Source: Streptomyces durocortorensis
GTDB lineage: Bacteria > Actinomycetota > Actinomycetes > Streptomycetales > Streptomycetaceae
Assembly: GCF_031760065.1 (NCBI RefSeq)
Contig: NZ_CP134500.1
Location: forward strand, 5,952,001-6,016,000
DNA: 64,000 nucleotides
Direction: 5' to 3'
Positions 16,469 through 25,389 of the stretch are shown here, in pieces. The notes beneath the pieces are model-generated. The model worked only from the letters and a program-made list of their open reading frames with translations, was not told the DNA's origin and did not search any database. Each line of letters opens with the position of its first letter. Position 1 is the first letter of the stretch. Position numbers and translations under genes: made by a program.

Positions 16469-17797
16469 ATGCAGAACGCACCCACGTCGTCACTGGTCGG
16501 GGAGGAGTACGAGGTCGAGGTCGGGCCCGTCGCGCACGGCGGCCACTGCATCGCCCGTACCGCCGGCAACCAGGTCCTCTTCGTCCGCCACACGCTCCCG
16601 GGCGAGAAGATCATCGCGAAGGTGACCGAGGGCGACACCGACTCCCGCTTCCTGCGCGCCGACGCCGTACGGATCCTCGAACCGTCCAAGGACCGCGTCG
16701 AGGCCCCCTGCCCGTACGCGGGCCCCGGCATGTGCGGTGGCTGCGACTGGCAGCACGCCAAGCCGGGCGCGCAGCGCCGCCTCAAGGGCGAGGTCATCGC
16801 CGAGCAGCTCCAGCGCCTGGCGGGCCTGACCCCCGAAGAGGCGGGCTGGGACGGCACGGTCATGCCGGCCGAGGGCGACAAGCTTCCGGCGGGCGAGGTC
16901 CCCGCCTGGCGCACCCGCGTCCAGTACGCCGTCGACGCCGACGGCAACGCGGGCCTGCGCAAGCACCGCTCGCACGACGTGCAGCCGGTCGATCACTGCC
17001 TGATCGCGGCCCCCGGGGTCTCGGAACTGGGCGTCGAGAAGCGCGAGTGGCCTCAGATGGCCGCGGTGGAGGCCATCACCGCCACCGGCTCCAACGACCG
17101 CCAGGTCATCCTCACCCCGAAGCCCGGCGGCCGCCTCCCCCTCGTAGAACTCGACAAGCCGGTCTCGGTGCTCCGCGTGGACGAGAAGGACGGCGGCGTC
17201 CACCGCGTCCACGGCCGCGCCTTCGTCCGCGAACGCGCCGACGACCGCACCTACCGCGTCGGCTCCGGCGGCTTCTGGCAGGTCCACCCCCAGGCCGCCA
17301 ACACCCTCGTCCGCGCCGTCATGCAGGGCCTTCTGCCCCGCAAGAACGACACGGCCCTCGACCTCTACTGCGGCGTGGGCCTCTTCGCCGGCGCCATCGG
17401 CCAGCGCATCGGCGAAAAGGGCGCGGTCCTCGGCATCGAGTCCGGCAAGCGAGCGGTCGAGGACGCCCGCCACAACCTCAAGGACCTCGACCGTGTCCGC
17501 ATCGAACACGGCAAGGTCGACCAGGTCCTGCCCCGTACAGGCATCACCGAATGCGACCTGATCGTCCTGGACCCGCCGCGCGCGGGCGCGGGCAAGCAGG
17601 TCGTCAAGCACCTCTCGGGCCTGGGCGCGCGTCGTATCGCTTACGTCGCGTGCGACCCGGCGGCGCTGGCACGGGACCTGGCGTACTTCGCGGAGGGCGG
17701 ATACAGGGTGCGGACGCTGCGGGCGTTCGATCTGTTTCCGATGACGCACCACGTGGAGTGCGTGGCGATCCTGGAGCCGGTGAAGAAGGACGCCTGA
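16469..17797 (+). CDS. TRAM-domain class I SAM-dependent RNA (uracil-5-)methyltransferase, TrmA/RumA family
   Basis: A 442-aa enzyme. An N-terminal TRAM domain (about 8-65) precedes an Fe-S-type cysteine cluster CPYAGPGMCGGC (first Cys about residue 83), and the SAM-binding motif LDLYCGVGLFAG lies at about 295. The catalytic VACDPAALARDL near residue 395 has the nucleophilic Cys that attacks C6 of uridine, and LDPPRAGAG is the Asp motif of the family. It methylates a uridine in rRNA or tRNA, but the target position cannot be decided. I used the ATG at 16469. The counterpart in M. tuberculosis is Rv2689c. Confidence 0.9.
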   Translation: MQNAPTSSLVGEEYEVEVGPVAHGGHCIARTAGNQVLFVRHTLPGEKIIAKVTEGDTDSRFLRADAVRILEPSKDRVEAPCPYAGPGMCGGCDWQHAKPGAQRRLKGEVIAEQLQRLAGLTPEEAGWDGTVMPAEGDKLPAGEVPAWRTRVQYAVDADGNAGLRKHRSHDVQPVDHCLIAAPGVSELGVEKREWPQMAAVEAITATGSNDRQVILTPKPGGRLPLVELDKPVSVLRVDEKDGGVHRVHGRAFVRERADDRTYRVGSGGFWQVHPQAANTLVRAVMQGLLPRKNDTALDLYCGVGLFAGAIGQRIGEKGAVLGIESGKRAVEDARHNLKDLDRVRIEHGKVDQVLPRTGITECDLIVLDPPRAGAGKQVVKHLSGLGARRIAYVACDPAALARDLAYFAEGGYRVRTLRAFDLFPMTHHVECVAILEPVKKDA

Positions 17798-17908
17798 CCT
17801 GGGGTTTTGCGGGTGCGCCGTATGTGCGGTGTGGGCGTTACGGGCGATATCTTGACGCTCATTTGACGCTCGTCCCAAGTGGATCCTGATGGGATCTCAG
17901 CGAGGGAA

Positions 17909-17951
17909 AGCCGCTTCCCGAACCAGGTGGGACCTGCTTCGGGAAGCGGCT
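17909..17951 (+). terminator. Two-tier hairpin terminator
   Basis: A 14-bp outer stem (17909-17922 with 17938-17951) is continued by an inner 5-bp stem CAGGT/ACCTG, separated by a C-C mismatch. It lies 112 nt after the methyltransferase stop and marks the end of the conserved core block. Confidence 0.8.
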
Positions 17952-18052
17952 GGATTGTGCGCTGGGCGAAGGTCAGCGCGGAGTGGGTGTCGGGCCTGCA
18001 ACGGCCCAACGTGCGGAGCGGGGTCGTCCACGGGGTGGCCACTAGCGGGTTG

Positions 18053-18517
18053 TCATGAGCTACGCGCGCTGCGTGCGAGCCAGGGAGTGAGAGTGGTGTC
18101 CGCGATCAGTTCCTTGTAGGTCTCGTCGCCGGGGAGGGGGACGATGAGCCACTGGCCCGGGGGGAAGAACCGGCCCTTCGTGTGGGCGAGTCCGCCGTAC
18201 ACGGAGCGGAGGAACGCCGGGACGGAGTCCCGGGGCACGTCGTGGAACTCGACGTGATCCACGGTGATTTTCGCATCGTCCTCGGGAAAGACTCGGACGC
18301 TCACGGCGGGGGAGCCGGCCAGTTCGACGAATGCCTCGTGCGGCAATGAGCCGTCGGGGTCGAGGGTCGCGAAGACGCCCGCCGAGGTGCGGCGTGACGT
18401 CTGGTCGGCGCCGATGTCGTCGGTGACGGTCATCGCCAGGCGGTAGTCGTCCGCAATCTTGCGTATCGCGGTGACGGCGGCCTCGGTGGTCGGCAGGTGG
18501 GGGTGTTCCATGGTCAC
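18053..18517 (-). CDS. Hypothetical protein (154 aa)
   Basis: A soluble acidic protein with no signal peptide. The GTG start follows TGAGGAAG at good spacing. The mix of short strands (VSVRVFPEDDAKITVDHVEF) and a C-terminal GQWLIVPLPGDETYKEL suggests an alpha/beta domain, but I do not recognise the family. It is the last gene of the leftward dCTP deaminase/CutC/HIT series, 28 bp after the HIT gene. Confidence 0.7.
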   Translation of the reverse strand: MTMEHPHLPTTEAAVTAIRKIADDYRLAMTVTDDIGADQTSRRTSAGVFATLDPDGSLPHEAFVELAGSPAVSVRVFPEDDAKITVDHVEFHDVPRDSVPAFLRSVYGGLAHTKGRFFPPGQWLIVPLPGDETYKELIADTTLTPWLARSARSS

Positions 18518-18545
18518 GATTCTTCCTCACTGAAGGTGGGCCGCG

Positions 18546-18983
18546 TCATATGGGCGCGTCGTCGCCGGTCTGCCTCAGAACGCGTTGGCGGGTCCGCGCC
18601 AGAGCGGCGGGGTGGGCGCGTTCCGCGTGCCAGGGCCGGTGCAGGTGGTCGGACTCGCACCGGGGCACGAGGTGGACGTGGAGGTGGAAGACGTCCTGCC
18701 AGCCCGCCGGACGGTTGGCCTGGAACAGTGTCATGCCGTCCGGGGTGAACACGCCGTCGAGGAGCGCGGCCATGCGGTGCGCGGTGCGCATCACAGCCGC
18801 CGCGTCGTCCTCGGCAATGGCCCGGATGTCGGTGGCGTGGACCTTGGGGATGACGAGGGTGTGCCCTTCCATCACCGCGGTGTTGTCGAGGAAGGCGACG
18901 GTCGACTCGTCCTCGAACAGGATCTCGGCGTGGAGCCGGCCGGTGACGATGGCACAGAACTCGCAGGTTGTCTCAGAGGTCAT
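18546..18983 (-). CDS. HIT-family nucleotide hydrolase/transferase
   Basis: A 145-aa protein with a CEFC pair at residues 7-10, GHTLVIPKVHATD (about 40-52) and the histidine triad HLHVHLVPR (about 100-108). The HIT superfamily acts on nucleotide phosphoramidates and dinucleoside polyphosphates, with the middle His as nucleophile. The start overlaps the cutC end by 11 nt, so it is translationally coupled. The CxxC pair near the N-terminus is common in bacterial HIT proteins and may bind zinc, though a full set of ligands is not apparent. Confidence 0.9.
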   Translation of the reverse strand: MTSETTCEFCAIVTGRLHAEILFEDESTVAFLDNTAVMEGHTLVIPKVHATDIRAIAEDDAAAVMRTAHRMAALLDGVFTPDGMTLFQANRPAGWQDVFHLHVHLVPRCESDHLHRPWHAERAHPAALARTRQRVLRQTGDDAPI

Positions 18984-19689
18984 CGCGGTCAGGCTGTCCC
19001 GGGTCGGTCTCGATGAGCTGCCGCCACCGTCGCACGGCGGCCCGGTCGATCGGCGTGTCCCAGCCGCCGTGGCGCACGGACGTGCCGACGTGGAAGGTGT
19101 CGAGGCCGTGGGCGCGCAGGATCGGTACGTGGCGTGTCATCAGGCCGCCACCGGCCATGACGTTCACCTCATAGCCGCGCTCGCCCTGCCGGCCGGCTTC
19201 CGCGGTCAGGACGTCCAGTCCGCGCTCGACGCCGGGGACGGAGCCCGCCGTCAGTACGGTGTCCAGGCCCGGCAGTCCGTGGAGGGCGCGGCGCAGGGCG
19301 TCACGGTCGCTCGCGTGGTCCAGGGCGCGGTGGAACGTCCAGCGACAGCCCGGCACCGACGCGAGGAGGGCGGTGACCGAGGGCAGGTCCAGAGTTCCCT
19401 CCTGGGTGAGGAAGCCGAGTACGAAGGCGTCGGCTCCCGCCGCCCGGAGTGCCGAGGCCGCTTCGCCGAGCCGGTCCAGGTCGGTCGGCTGGAATCCGTT
19501 GCTGTCCCGCAGCATGATCCGCAGGGGGACGGTGACGGCCTCGCGCACGCGGAGGAAGTCGGGCAATGAGGGGGTCAGGCCGTCGGAGGCCATGTCCGTG
19601 GCCAGTTCCAGGCGGTTGGCGCCGCCCGCCACGGCGTCCATGGCCTCCTGCGCGGAGGTGACGACCACTTCCAGGATGGGTTCCGTCAT
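18973..19689 (-). CDS. cutC: CutC-family TIM-barrel protein
   Basis: A 238-aa TIM-barrel protein. EVVVTSAQEAMDAVAGGANRLELA at the N-terminus, the MLRDSNGF segment and the C-terminal FHVGTSVRHGGWDTP are CutC signatures. CutC was linked to copper tolerance, but its biochemical role is unsettled. The ATG at 19689 has GAGGATC just upstream. However, the reading frame continues upstream without a stop into a glycosyltransferase fragment that starts at 19971, so a 332-aa fusion could also be made. Confidence 0.82.
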   Translation of the reverse strand: MTEPILEVVVTSAQEAMDAVAGGANRLELATDMASDGLTPSLPDFLRVREAVTVPLRIMLRDSNGFQPTDLDRLGEAASALRAAGADAFVLGFLTQEGTLDLPSVTALLASVPGCRWTFHRALDHASDRDALRRALHGLPGLDTVLTAGSVPGVERGLDVLTAEAGRQGERGYEVNVMAGGGLMTRHVPILRAHGLDTFHVGTSVRHGGWDTPIDRAAVRRWRQLIETDPGQPDRDDL

Positions 19690-19971
19690 GATCCTCAGCA
19701 GCGCCGGAGTGGCGCCGAAGGCGAGATGCTGGAGGTGGAGCACGTCCTGGTCCCCGGGCGGGAAGCGCGTCGTGATCGCGCGGGTGAGCCCGTCGACGTA
19801 GGACCAGAACCCCTCGCCGGAGGGGGCGGGCGCCGCGTCCGTACCCAGCATGAACGTGTCGGCGGCCAGGGGGGCCCGCGGCCCCAGGTAGAGGTCCTTG
19901 AGCAGCTCGACGCTACCGCCGGGGCTGCCCCAGGGCAGATCGAGCCCGGTCAGTACCTTCGCCGCGCTCAC
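19690..19971 (-). pseudogene. Glycosyltransferase N-terminal fragment fused in frame to cutC
   Basis: From a GTG at 19971, which overlaps the preceding stop (GTGA), 94 codons read MSAAKVLTGLDLPWGSPGGS...ALLRI before running into cutC without a stop. LDLPWGSPGGSVELLKDLY and LHLQHLAFGATPALLR look like the start of an actinobacterial glycosyltransferase; the remaining roughly 300 residues are missing. The clean junction just ahead of the cutC ribosome site suggests an in-frame deletion. A functional short domain cannot be excluded. Confidence 0.5.
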
Positions 19972-20495
19972 CGAAGCTCTTCGTACAGCCGTGAGATGTC
20001 GATCCCGCTCGTCCGCGTGTACTTGTGCCCCAGGTGCTGGTAGCTGGCAGTCGCTCCGGCCGTGGACAAGAAGACGATCTTCCCGAAGGGCATCAGCGGG
20101 TAGACCTTGACGGGCTGTGCGACGCGGATCTCCAGGGTCCAGCGGATGGCGTGGCCGACGTGTCCCAGCGGAGCCGAGACGTGCACCCAGATCCCCAGCG
20201 CGCCCAGGCTGCGGTCTCCGTTGATCATCTGGGCGTAGCGCTCCGAGTGCGTGCGCTCGTGGGTGACTCCGAGGTAGAGCCGCCCCGGCCGGAGGACCAT
20301 GCCCTCCGCGGGGATCACGTGTTCGGTGCCCCGGGTGGCGGCTGCCGCGTCCAGCTCGTCGCCCTCGCATACGCGGATCCGGTCGCCCAGGTGCCAGTCG
20401 TAGGCGTTCGGGGAGACGCGCTCCGGGGCGAAGGGCTCGATGACGATGTCGCCCCGCTCCACGGCGGTGGTGATGGCTTCACGGGTGAGGATCAT
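19968..20495 (-). CDS. dCTP deaminase-like (dUTPase-superfamily) protein
   Basis: A 175-aa protein starting MILTREAITTAVERGDI, with APERVSPNAYDWHLGDRI (about 20-38), LYLGVTHERT and a C-terminal LGHKYTRTSGIDIS. These match the trimeric dCTP deaminase/dUTPase fold. It lacks the clear G-S-S-x-GR pattern of canonical Dcd, so it may belong to the divergent group clustered with glycosyltransferases. The ATG at 20495 overlaps a stop codon in the frame of an upstream remnant (ATGA). Confidence 0.72.
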   Translation of the reverse strand: MILTREAITTAVERGDIVIEPFAPERVSPNAYDWHLGDRIRVCEGDELDAAAATRGTEHVIPAEGMVLRPGRLYLGVTHERTHSERYAQMINGDRSLGALGIWVHVSAPLGHVGHAIRWTLEIRVAQPVKVYPLMPFGKIVFLSTAGATASYQHLGHKYTRTSGIDISRLYEELR

Positions 20496-20607
20496 GTCGC
20501 CGGTACCGCCACGTCCGCGGCTTCCCGCAGGACGCACTTCTGGCGCGCCGCCTCCGATCTTGTCGAGACGTCTGCGGTCGGCGGATTCGCCGCGATCAGG
20601 TGGCGAG
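20492..20607 (-). pseudogene. Stranded C-terminal fragment of an unidentified gene
   Basis: In the frame ending at the TGA that overlaps the dCTP deaminase start, about 35 codons read RHLIAANPPTADVSTRSEA... with coding-like codon use. They run into the end of nuoN, so the rest of the gene is gone. The ATGA overlap is typical of an operon partner, so this is probably what remains of the gene that preceded the dCTP deaminase before the nuo-like block came to lie here. I cannot identify the family. Confidence 0.35.
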
Positions 20608-22023
20608 GGAACCGCCCAGGGCGGGGAGTACGGGGCCTGCGGCGAGTCCGAGGCCCACGGAGATCAGGGTGGCCGTGTAGGCAACGCCCCGAGCCGAGCG
20701 GTCGCTATCGGTGAGAGCCGTACCGTTACCCGGTGAGACGGCCGGGGCGATCCAGCGCAGGTAGTAGAAGAGGGAGGCGACGGTGTTGACGGCGGCCAGG
20801 ATCGTGAGCCAGGTGTAGCCGCCGTCGATGGCGGCGCTGAACGCCTCCAGTTTCCCGACGAACACGGCGGTCGGCGGTGTGCCGACGAGGCCGAGGAGGC
20901 AGATGACGAGGCTGGCGGAGAGGAGCGGTCGTCGCCGAGCAAGGCCGCGGTAGTCGGCGAGCCGGGTGGCCCGGGGGAGGGCGCAGACCACGGCGAAGGC
21001 GCCCAGGTTCGTGACGGCGTACGCGGCCACGTAGTACAGCAGGGCGGGCTGGGCGAGGTCCGACCGTCCGGTGACGGCGACGGGCAGCAGCAGGTATCCG
21101 ACCTGACTGATGGTCGAGTACGCGAGGAGCCGTTTGACGTCGTCCTGGAAGAAGGCGGCGAGATTGCCCAGTGTCATCGACGCGGCGGCGATCACCGCGA
21201 TGACCTCGGGCCACGGCATGCCGCTGTCGGCGAGGACCGCCTCGCCGAGCCGCAGCAGGGCAGCAAGGGCGCCGATCTTCGGGATCGTGGTCAGGAAGGC
21301 CGCCACCGGTGCCGTACTGCCCTGCACCGTGTCCGGCACCCAGAAGTGGGCGGGCACGGCACCGGCCTTGAACAGCACGCCGGCCAGGAGCCCGACGGCC
21401 CCCGCCGCGACGAGCCCCTCGGGCGCATCGGAGAGCGTGGGCCCGAGCGACGGGTAGCCGGTCGCCCGCCCTGCGGCGTAGAGGACGGTGATGCCGCCAA
21501 GCATCAGTACCCCGAGCAGCGCGCCGATCACGTAGTACTTGAGCGCGGCCTCGGTACCCGGGCCGTCCTTCCGGAAGCCGGCGAGCGTGTACGCGGGGAT
21601 GCTCGTCAGCAGGTACCCGGCGGCGAGCAGCAGCAGGTCCTGGGTGCCGGCCATGACGAGCGCGCCGAGGGCTGAGAGCTGGACGAGGACGTATGTCTCG
21701 CTCTCACGTGGGTGCGCGTGGAACTGCCTCGCGAAGAGGGCGAGCACGAGCAGGAGGGCGCCGAGGACGACGATTCGGGACGTGCTGGTCACCGGATCGA
21801 CGGTGAAAGCCTCGCCGAACGCGGTCACGTCGGGGTGTGCCGCCGCGACGGCCGCCGCCACGATCCCCGCGCCTGCGGCCGCCGCCGCGAGAAGTCCCAC
21901 CAGCCACTGCCTGCGACGCGGCAGCCAGGCAGCGAGGAGCAGCCCGAACACGGCCGAGGCGGCGAGCAGCACCTCGGGAAGGATGTCGAGCGGGTTCTCG
22001 TTCATCTCGCTCATGACGTTCAT
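20596..22023 (-). CDS. nuoN: NADH-quinone oxidoreductase subunit N-like protein
   Basis: A 475-aa antiporter-like membrane subunit with about 14 helices. FKAGAVPAHFWVPDTVQGS carries the conserved Lys and pore residues, DDVKRLLAYSTISQVGYLLL is the helix 12 signature, and LEAFSAAIDGG is near the C-terminus. It translocates protons in complex I. The ATG overlaps the nuoM stop (ATGA); a second ATG lies three codons downstream at 22014. It is the last gene of the leftward nuo-like operon. Confidence 0.92.
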   Translation of the reverse strand: MNVMSEMNENPLDILPEVLLAASAVFGLLLAAWLPRRRQWLVGLLAAAAAGAGIVAAAVAAAHPDVTAFGEAFTVDPVTSTSRIVVLGALLLVLALFARQFHAHPRESETYVLVQLSALGALVMAGTQDLLLLAAGYLLTSIPAYTLAGFRKDGPGTEAALKYYVIGALLGVLMLGGITVLYAAGRATGYPSLGPTLSDAPEGLVAAGAVGLLAGVLFKAGAVPAHFWVPDTVQGSTAPVAAFLTTIPKIGALAALLRLGEAVLADSGMPWPEVIAVIAAASMTLGNLAAFFQDDVKRLLAYSTISQVGYLLLPVAVTGRSDLAQPALLYYVAAYAVTNLGAFAVVCALPRATRLADYRGLARRRPLLSASLVICLLGLVGTPPTAVFVGKLEAFSAAIDGGYTWLTILAAVNTVASLFYYLRWIAPAVSPGNGTALTDSDRSARGVAYTATLISVGLGLAAGPVLPALGGSLAT

Positions 22024-23525
22024 CGGGCGAGCTGCTCCAGGACCTCGCGGGAGGCCGGTTCGATGACGTCGAGGAGGAAGCGCGGGGCCACACCGAGGAC
22101 CACGGTCAGGACGAGAAGTGGGACGATGCCCGCGTACTCGTGGGCTCGCAGGTCCGGGAACACGCGTGGCGTACCGGGTGCGTCCGGCAGTCGCAGCGGC
22201 CCCATGAGAATTTGCCGCAGCGCGCGCAGGAACAGCCCGGCAGTGAGCAGGATGCCGAGAACGGACAAGGCGGTGGCGAGCGGCCTCGGCCCGAGCGAGC
22301 CGGTGAAGATCTGGAACTCCGCGATGAAGCCGGAGAAGCCGGGCAGCCCGAGCGAAGCGAAGGCCGCCGCGCCGGTGAGGGCCGCGAAGACAGGGGCGGT
22401 GGCGGCGAGACCGCCGTACGCGCTCATGTCGTACGTCCGCCCCCGCTCGTACATCACACCCGCGAGGAGGAACAGCGCACCGGTGATCAGGCCGTGGCTG
22501 ACCATTTGGGTGACCGACCCGGTGATCGCGAGGGAGCGGGCCTGAGCGGAGGTGTCGGCGGTCGCGGCGGCCGCGCCGACAGCCAGGATGATGTAGCCCA
22601 TGTGGTTGACGGAGGTGTACGCCACCATCCGCTTGAAGTCGGTCTGGGCGAGTGCCACCAGGGCGCCGTGGAGGACGGACACGACACCGATGACGACGAT
22701 CACGATCGCGTACCGGCGCCAGGCGTCCGGCAGCAGGGGCATGGCGATGCGCAGGAACCCGTACGTCCCCATCTTCAGGAGCACCCCGGCGAGGATCGCG
22801 GATCCGGCCGCTGGCGCTTCGGTGTGGGCCGGCGGCAGCCAGGTGTGGAAGGGGACCGTCGGCGTCTTCACGGCGAGTCCGATCACCACGGCGAGCAGGA
22901 CGAGTGCGGCGTAGGCGGACCGGCCGGCGAGAGGGTTCTGCCGGGTCAGATCGACGATGTCGAAGGTGTGCGGGGTGGCGGCCAGGTAGAGGCCGATGAA
23001 ACCGAGGAGCAGTGCCAGCGAACCGATGAACGTGTAGAGGAAGAACTTCAGCGCTGCCCGCTTCGCGTCGTGGTGGCCCCACCCCGCGATGATGAAGAAC
23101 ATCGCCACGATCGACAGGTCGAAGAAGACGAAGAACAGGATCAGGTCGAGGGACACGAACAGCCCGAGACACGTGGTCTGGAGGAAGAGGAAGAGCGCGG
23201 CGAACTCCCGGAAGCGTCGGTTCTCGCGGAGCGAATACAGCGCGCAGGCGAGGAACAGCACGCAGGTGAGCGCGAGTAGCGGTAGTGACAGGCCGTCGAC
23301 GCCGACGTGGTAGCCGACGCCCGCGCTGGGGATCCAGCGGGCCCGCAGCTCGTACTGGATGCCGCCCGCGGTCCGGTAACCGGCCCAGATGGCGACGACC
23401 AGACCGAGTTCGGCGGTCGCCGTCGTGACCCAGACGGTGCGCAGTGCCTGGACGGGCATACGGGAGGGGAGCGCGAGGAGCAGTAGGGCGACCGCGGTCG
23501 GGGCGAAGACGAGGGCGGTGAGCAA
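22020..23525 (-). CDS. nuoM: NADH-quinone oxidoreductase subunit M-like protein
   Basis: A 501-aa antiporter-like subunit with about 14 membrane helices. FVFFDLSIVAMFFIIAGWG carries an acidic residue in helix 5, though Asp replaces the usual Glu. TPTVPFHTWLPPAHTEAPAAGS and QTDFKRMVAYTSVNHMGY are the M-subunit signatures. The start is a TTG at 23525, 4 nt after the nuoL stop, with GAGGT six bases upstream; no ATG or GTG fits. A TTG start can reduce translation. Confidence 0.93.
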   Translation of the reverse strand: MLTALVFAPTAVALLLLALPSRMPVQALRTVWVTTATAELGLVVAIWAGYRTAGGIQYELRARWIPSAGVGYHVGVDGLSLPLLALTCVLFLACALYSLRENRRFREFAALFLFLQTTCLGLFVSLDLILFFVFFDLSIVAMFFIIAGWGHHDAKRAALKFFLYTFIGSLALLLGFIGLYLAATPHTFDIVDLTRQNPLAGRSAYAALVLLAVVIGLAVKTPTVPFHTWLPPAHTEAPAAGSAILAGVLLKMGTYGFLRIAMPLLPDAWRRYAIVIVVIGVVSVLHGALVALAQTDFKRMVAYTSVNHMGYIILAVGAAAATADTSAQARSLAITGSVTQMVSHGLITGALFLLAGVMYERGRTYDMSAYGGLAATAPVFAALTGAAAFASLGLPGFSGFIAEFQIFTGSLGPRPLATALSVLGILLTAGLFLRALRQILMGPLRLPDAPGTPRVFPDLRAHEYAGIVPLLVLTVVLGVAPRFLLDVIEPASREVLEQLAR

Positions 23526-23529
23526 CGGG

Positions 23530-25389
23530 CTACCTCACGAGGACGAGCACGACGGCGATGACGGAGAAGGCGGCTACGGCCTGGGCGAGGTAATGGTGCA
23601 GCTGGCCTGTCTGCGGTCGGCGGGCCCAGGCGCCGAGCCGACGGGATGCGGTCGCGACGCCCTCGACCGCGCCGTCGACGGCGCCTTCGACGAACCGGTT
23701 CGTCCACCGGGCCAGCACCAGCGTGCCCCGGGCGGAAGCCAGTAGAGCGCGGTCCAGGACGTGGTCGTCGAGCGCGGCGGCGGCACGGGCGATCCGAAGG
23801 GCGGGGGAGACGAGGAGAAGGTGGGCGGCCCGTTCCAGCCCAAGCCAGTTCGCGCTCCCCGCCTTCAGCGGGCCGGGCAGTGGGACGAGGCGGGCGCCCC
23901 AGCTCCAGGCGACGGCGGCGGCGGCGAGCGCGAGTGCGCCGGAGAGTGCGAACTCCCAGATCACCGGAGACGGTTGGCCTTGTGCGCCGAGGTATCTGCC
24001 GAGCGCGTCACGTACGGGCGGAAACGCCACGGGCGTCAGAGCGATACAGGCGAGGGCCAGAAGCGTGAGCGGCGCGACCGTCCCCCGGGGGACGGTCCGC
24101 CCGTCAGTGGTCCGCTGCCCGGTTCGGTCCCGCCCGAAGTCCCACACGAAGCGGAGGACCTTCACGCTGTAGGCGGCGGAGAGAACCGCTGCCGCGAGCC
24201 CGGTGGCGTAGAGCCACGGACTGTCTTCAAGGGGCACGGCAAGCAAGACGTCCTTCGCGGCCCAGAGAGAGAGCGGGGGCAGCCCGGCGAGAGAGAGGGC
24301 GCCCACGGTGCAGAGCACGCCGACGGTTCGGTGCGCCCGGGCGGCCCCGCGCAGCTCAGGGAGCTGCTGCGTCCCCCATGCCGTCAGCCAGGCGCCGGCG
24401 ACCAGGAAGAGCAGGCTCTTCGCGGCGGCGTGAGCCATCAGCTGCAGCACACCTCCCGTGGTCGCCCCCACACCGGCCGCCAGCACCATGAACCCGATCT
24501 GCGCGCAGGTAGAGGCGGCGAGCAGCTGCTTGAGGTCGGTCTGCGCGACGGCGACGACCCCGAGGACGACGGCGGTCGCCGCACCCACCCACGCGGCCGC
24601 GTCTGCGCCCCAGCCGGAGGCGTCGAGGAGTGGTCCGGTCCGTAGCAGCAGGTAGGCGCCGGCGACCACCATCGCCGCGGAGTGCAGAAGCGCCGACACA
24701 GGGCTTGGGCCCTGCATGGCCCGTGACAGCCAGAAGCTGAAGGGGAGTTGCGCGGACTTCCCGAACGCCGCGATCAGGAGCCCCGCCGTCACGAAGGACA
24801 GCCACGGCTCGTCGCTGTACGCGAGGCCGTCGAGGGTGAGCGGGCCGGGTCCCGCCGCGAGGGCGGCGCCGGCCGCGAGATACAGGCCCAGGTCGGCGGC
24901 ACGGGTCGTCAGGAAGGCGGTGCCGGCCGCGGCGGTACGCTCCGGCTCGCGCCACCAGTACCCGATCAGCGCCCAGGAGGTCGCGCCCATGACCTCCCAG
25001 CTCATGAGCAGCACCGGCAGGGTGGTGGCGGTGACGGTGACGAGCATGCTCCCCGAGAAGAGGAGCATCAGCCCGAAGAAGCGGGCCCGCGCGTCGTGGG
25101 CGCCGAACTCCGCCACACTGAAGAGGAGTACGGCGAGGGTGACGGCGGTGACGGTGACGACGAGGACGCCGGAGAGGCCGTCCACCGCGATCCGGAAGGG
25201 GAGCCCCTCCATCAGGGGCGCCTCGACGGCCGGGTGCTGGAGAGAAGCCGTGATCGCGAGCCCCAAGGTCGCGACCGAGACGCCGACCGCGAGCAGCGGG
25301 GCCGCCCGGTCCGCGGGCCGCCCGGCCAGAGCCAGCAGCGCACCGGCGCTCAGCGGCAGGCCGATCAGCGTCCACAGCGCAGCGCTCAT
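23530..25389 (-). CDS. nuoL: NADH-quinone oxidoreductase subunit L-like protein
   Basis: A 619-aa subunit with about 16 helices and a long C-terminal extension that would form the lateral helix. MSWEVMGATSWALIGYWW holds the Glu of helix 5. GKSAQLPFSFWLSRAMQGPSPVSALLHSA is the loop containing the channel Lys, and AQTDLKQLLAASTCAQIGFM follows. The ATG overlaps the nuoK stop. The long C-terminal part is Ala/Arg-rich and less conserved. Confidence 0.93.
   Translation of the reverse strand: MSAALWTLIGLPLSAGALLALAGRPADRAAPLLAVGVSVATLGLAITASLQHPAVEAPLMEGLPFRIAVDGLSGVLVVTVTAVTLAVLLFSVAEFGAHDARARFFGLMLLFSGSMLVTVTATTLPVLLMSWEVMGATSWALIGYWWREPERTAAAGTAFLTTRAADLGLYLAAGAALAAGPGPLTLDGLAYSDEPWLSFVTAGLLIAAFGKSAQLPFSFWLSRAMQGPSPVSALLHSAAMVVAGAYLLLRTGPLLDASGWGADAAAWVGAATAVVLGVVAVAQTDLKQLLAASTCAQIGFMVLAAGVGATTGGVLQLMAHAAAKSLLFLVAGAWLTAWGTQQLPELRGAARAHRTVGVLCTVGALSLAGLPPLSLWAAKDVLLAVPLEDSPWLYATGLAAAVLSAAYSVKVLRFVWDFGRDRTGQRTTDGRTVPRGTVAPLTLLALACIALTPVAFPPVRDALGRYLGAQGQPSPVIWEFALSGALALAAAAVAWSWGARLVPLPGPLKAGSANWLGLERAAHLLLVSPALRIARAAAALDDHVLDRALLASARGTLVLARWTNRFVEGAVDGAVEGVATASRRLGAWARRPQTGQLHHYLAQAVAAFSVIAVVLVLVR

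Noticed and set aside
17798..18052. Possible integrase or attachment-site remnant after the methyltransferase gene
   Set aside because: A short repeat of TTGACGCTC and a hairpin are present, but no tRNA end, direct att repeats or integrase motifs could be seen.
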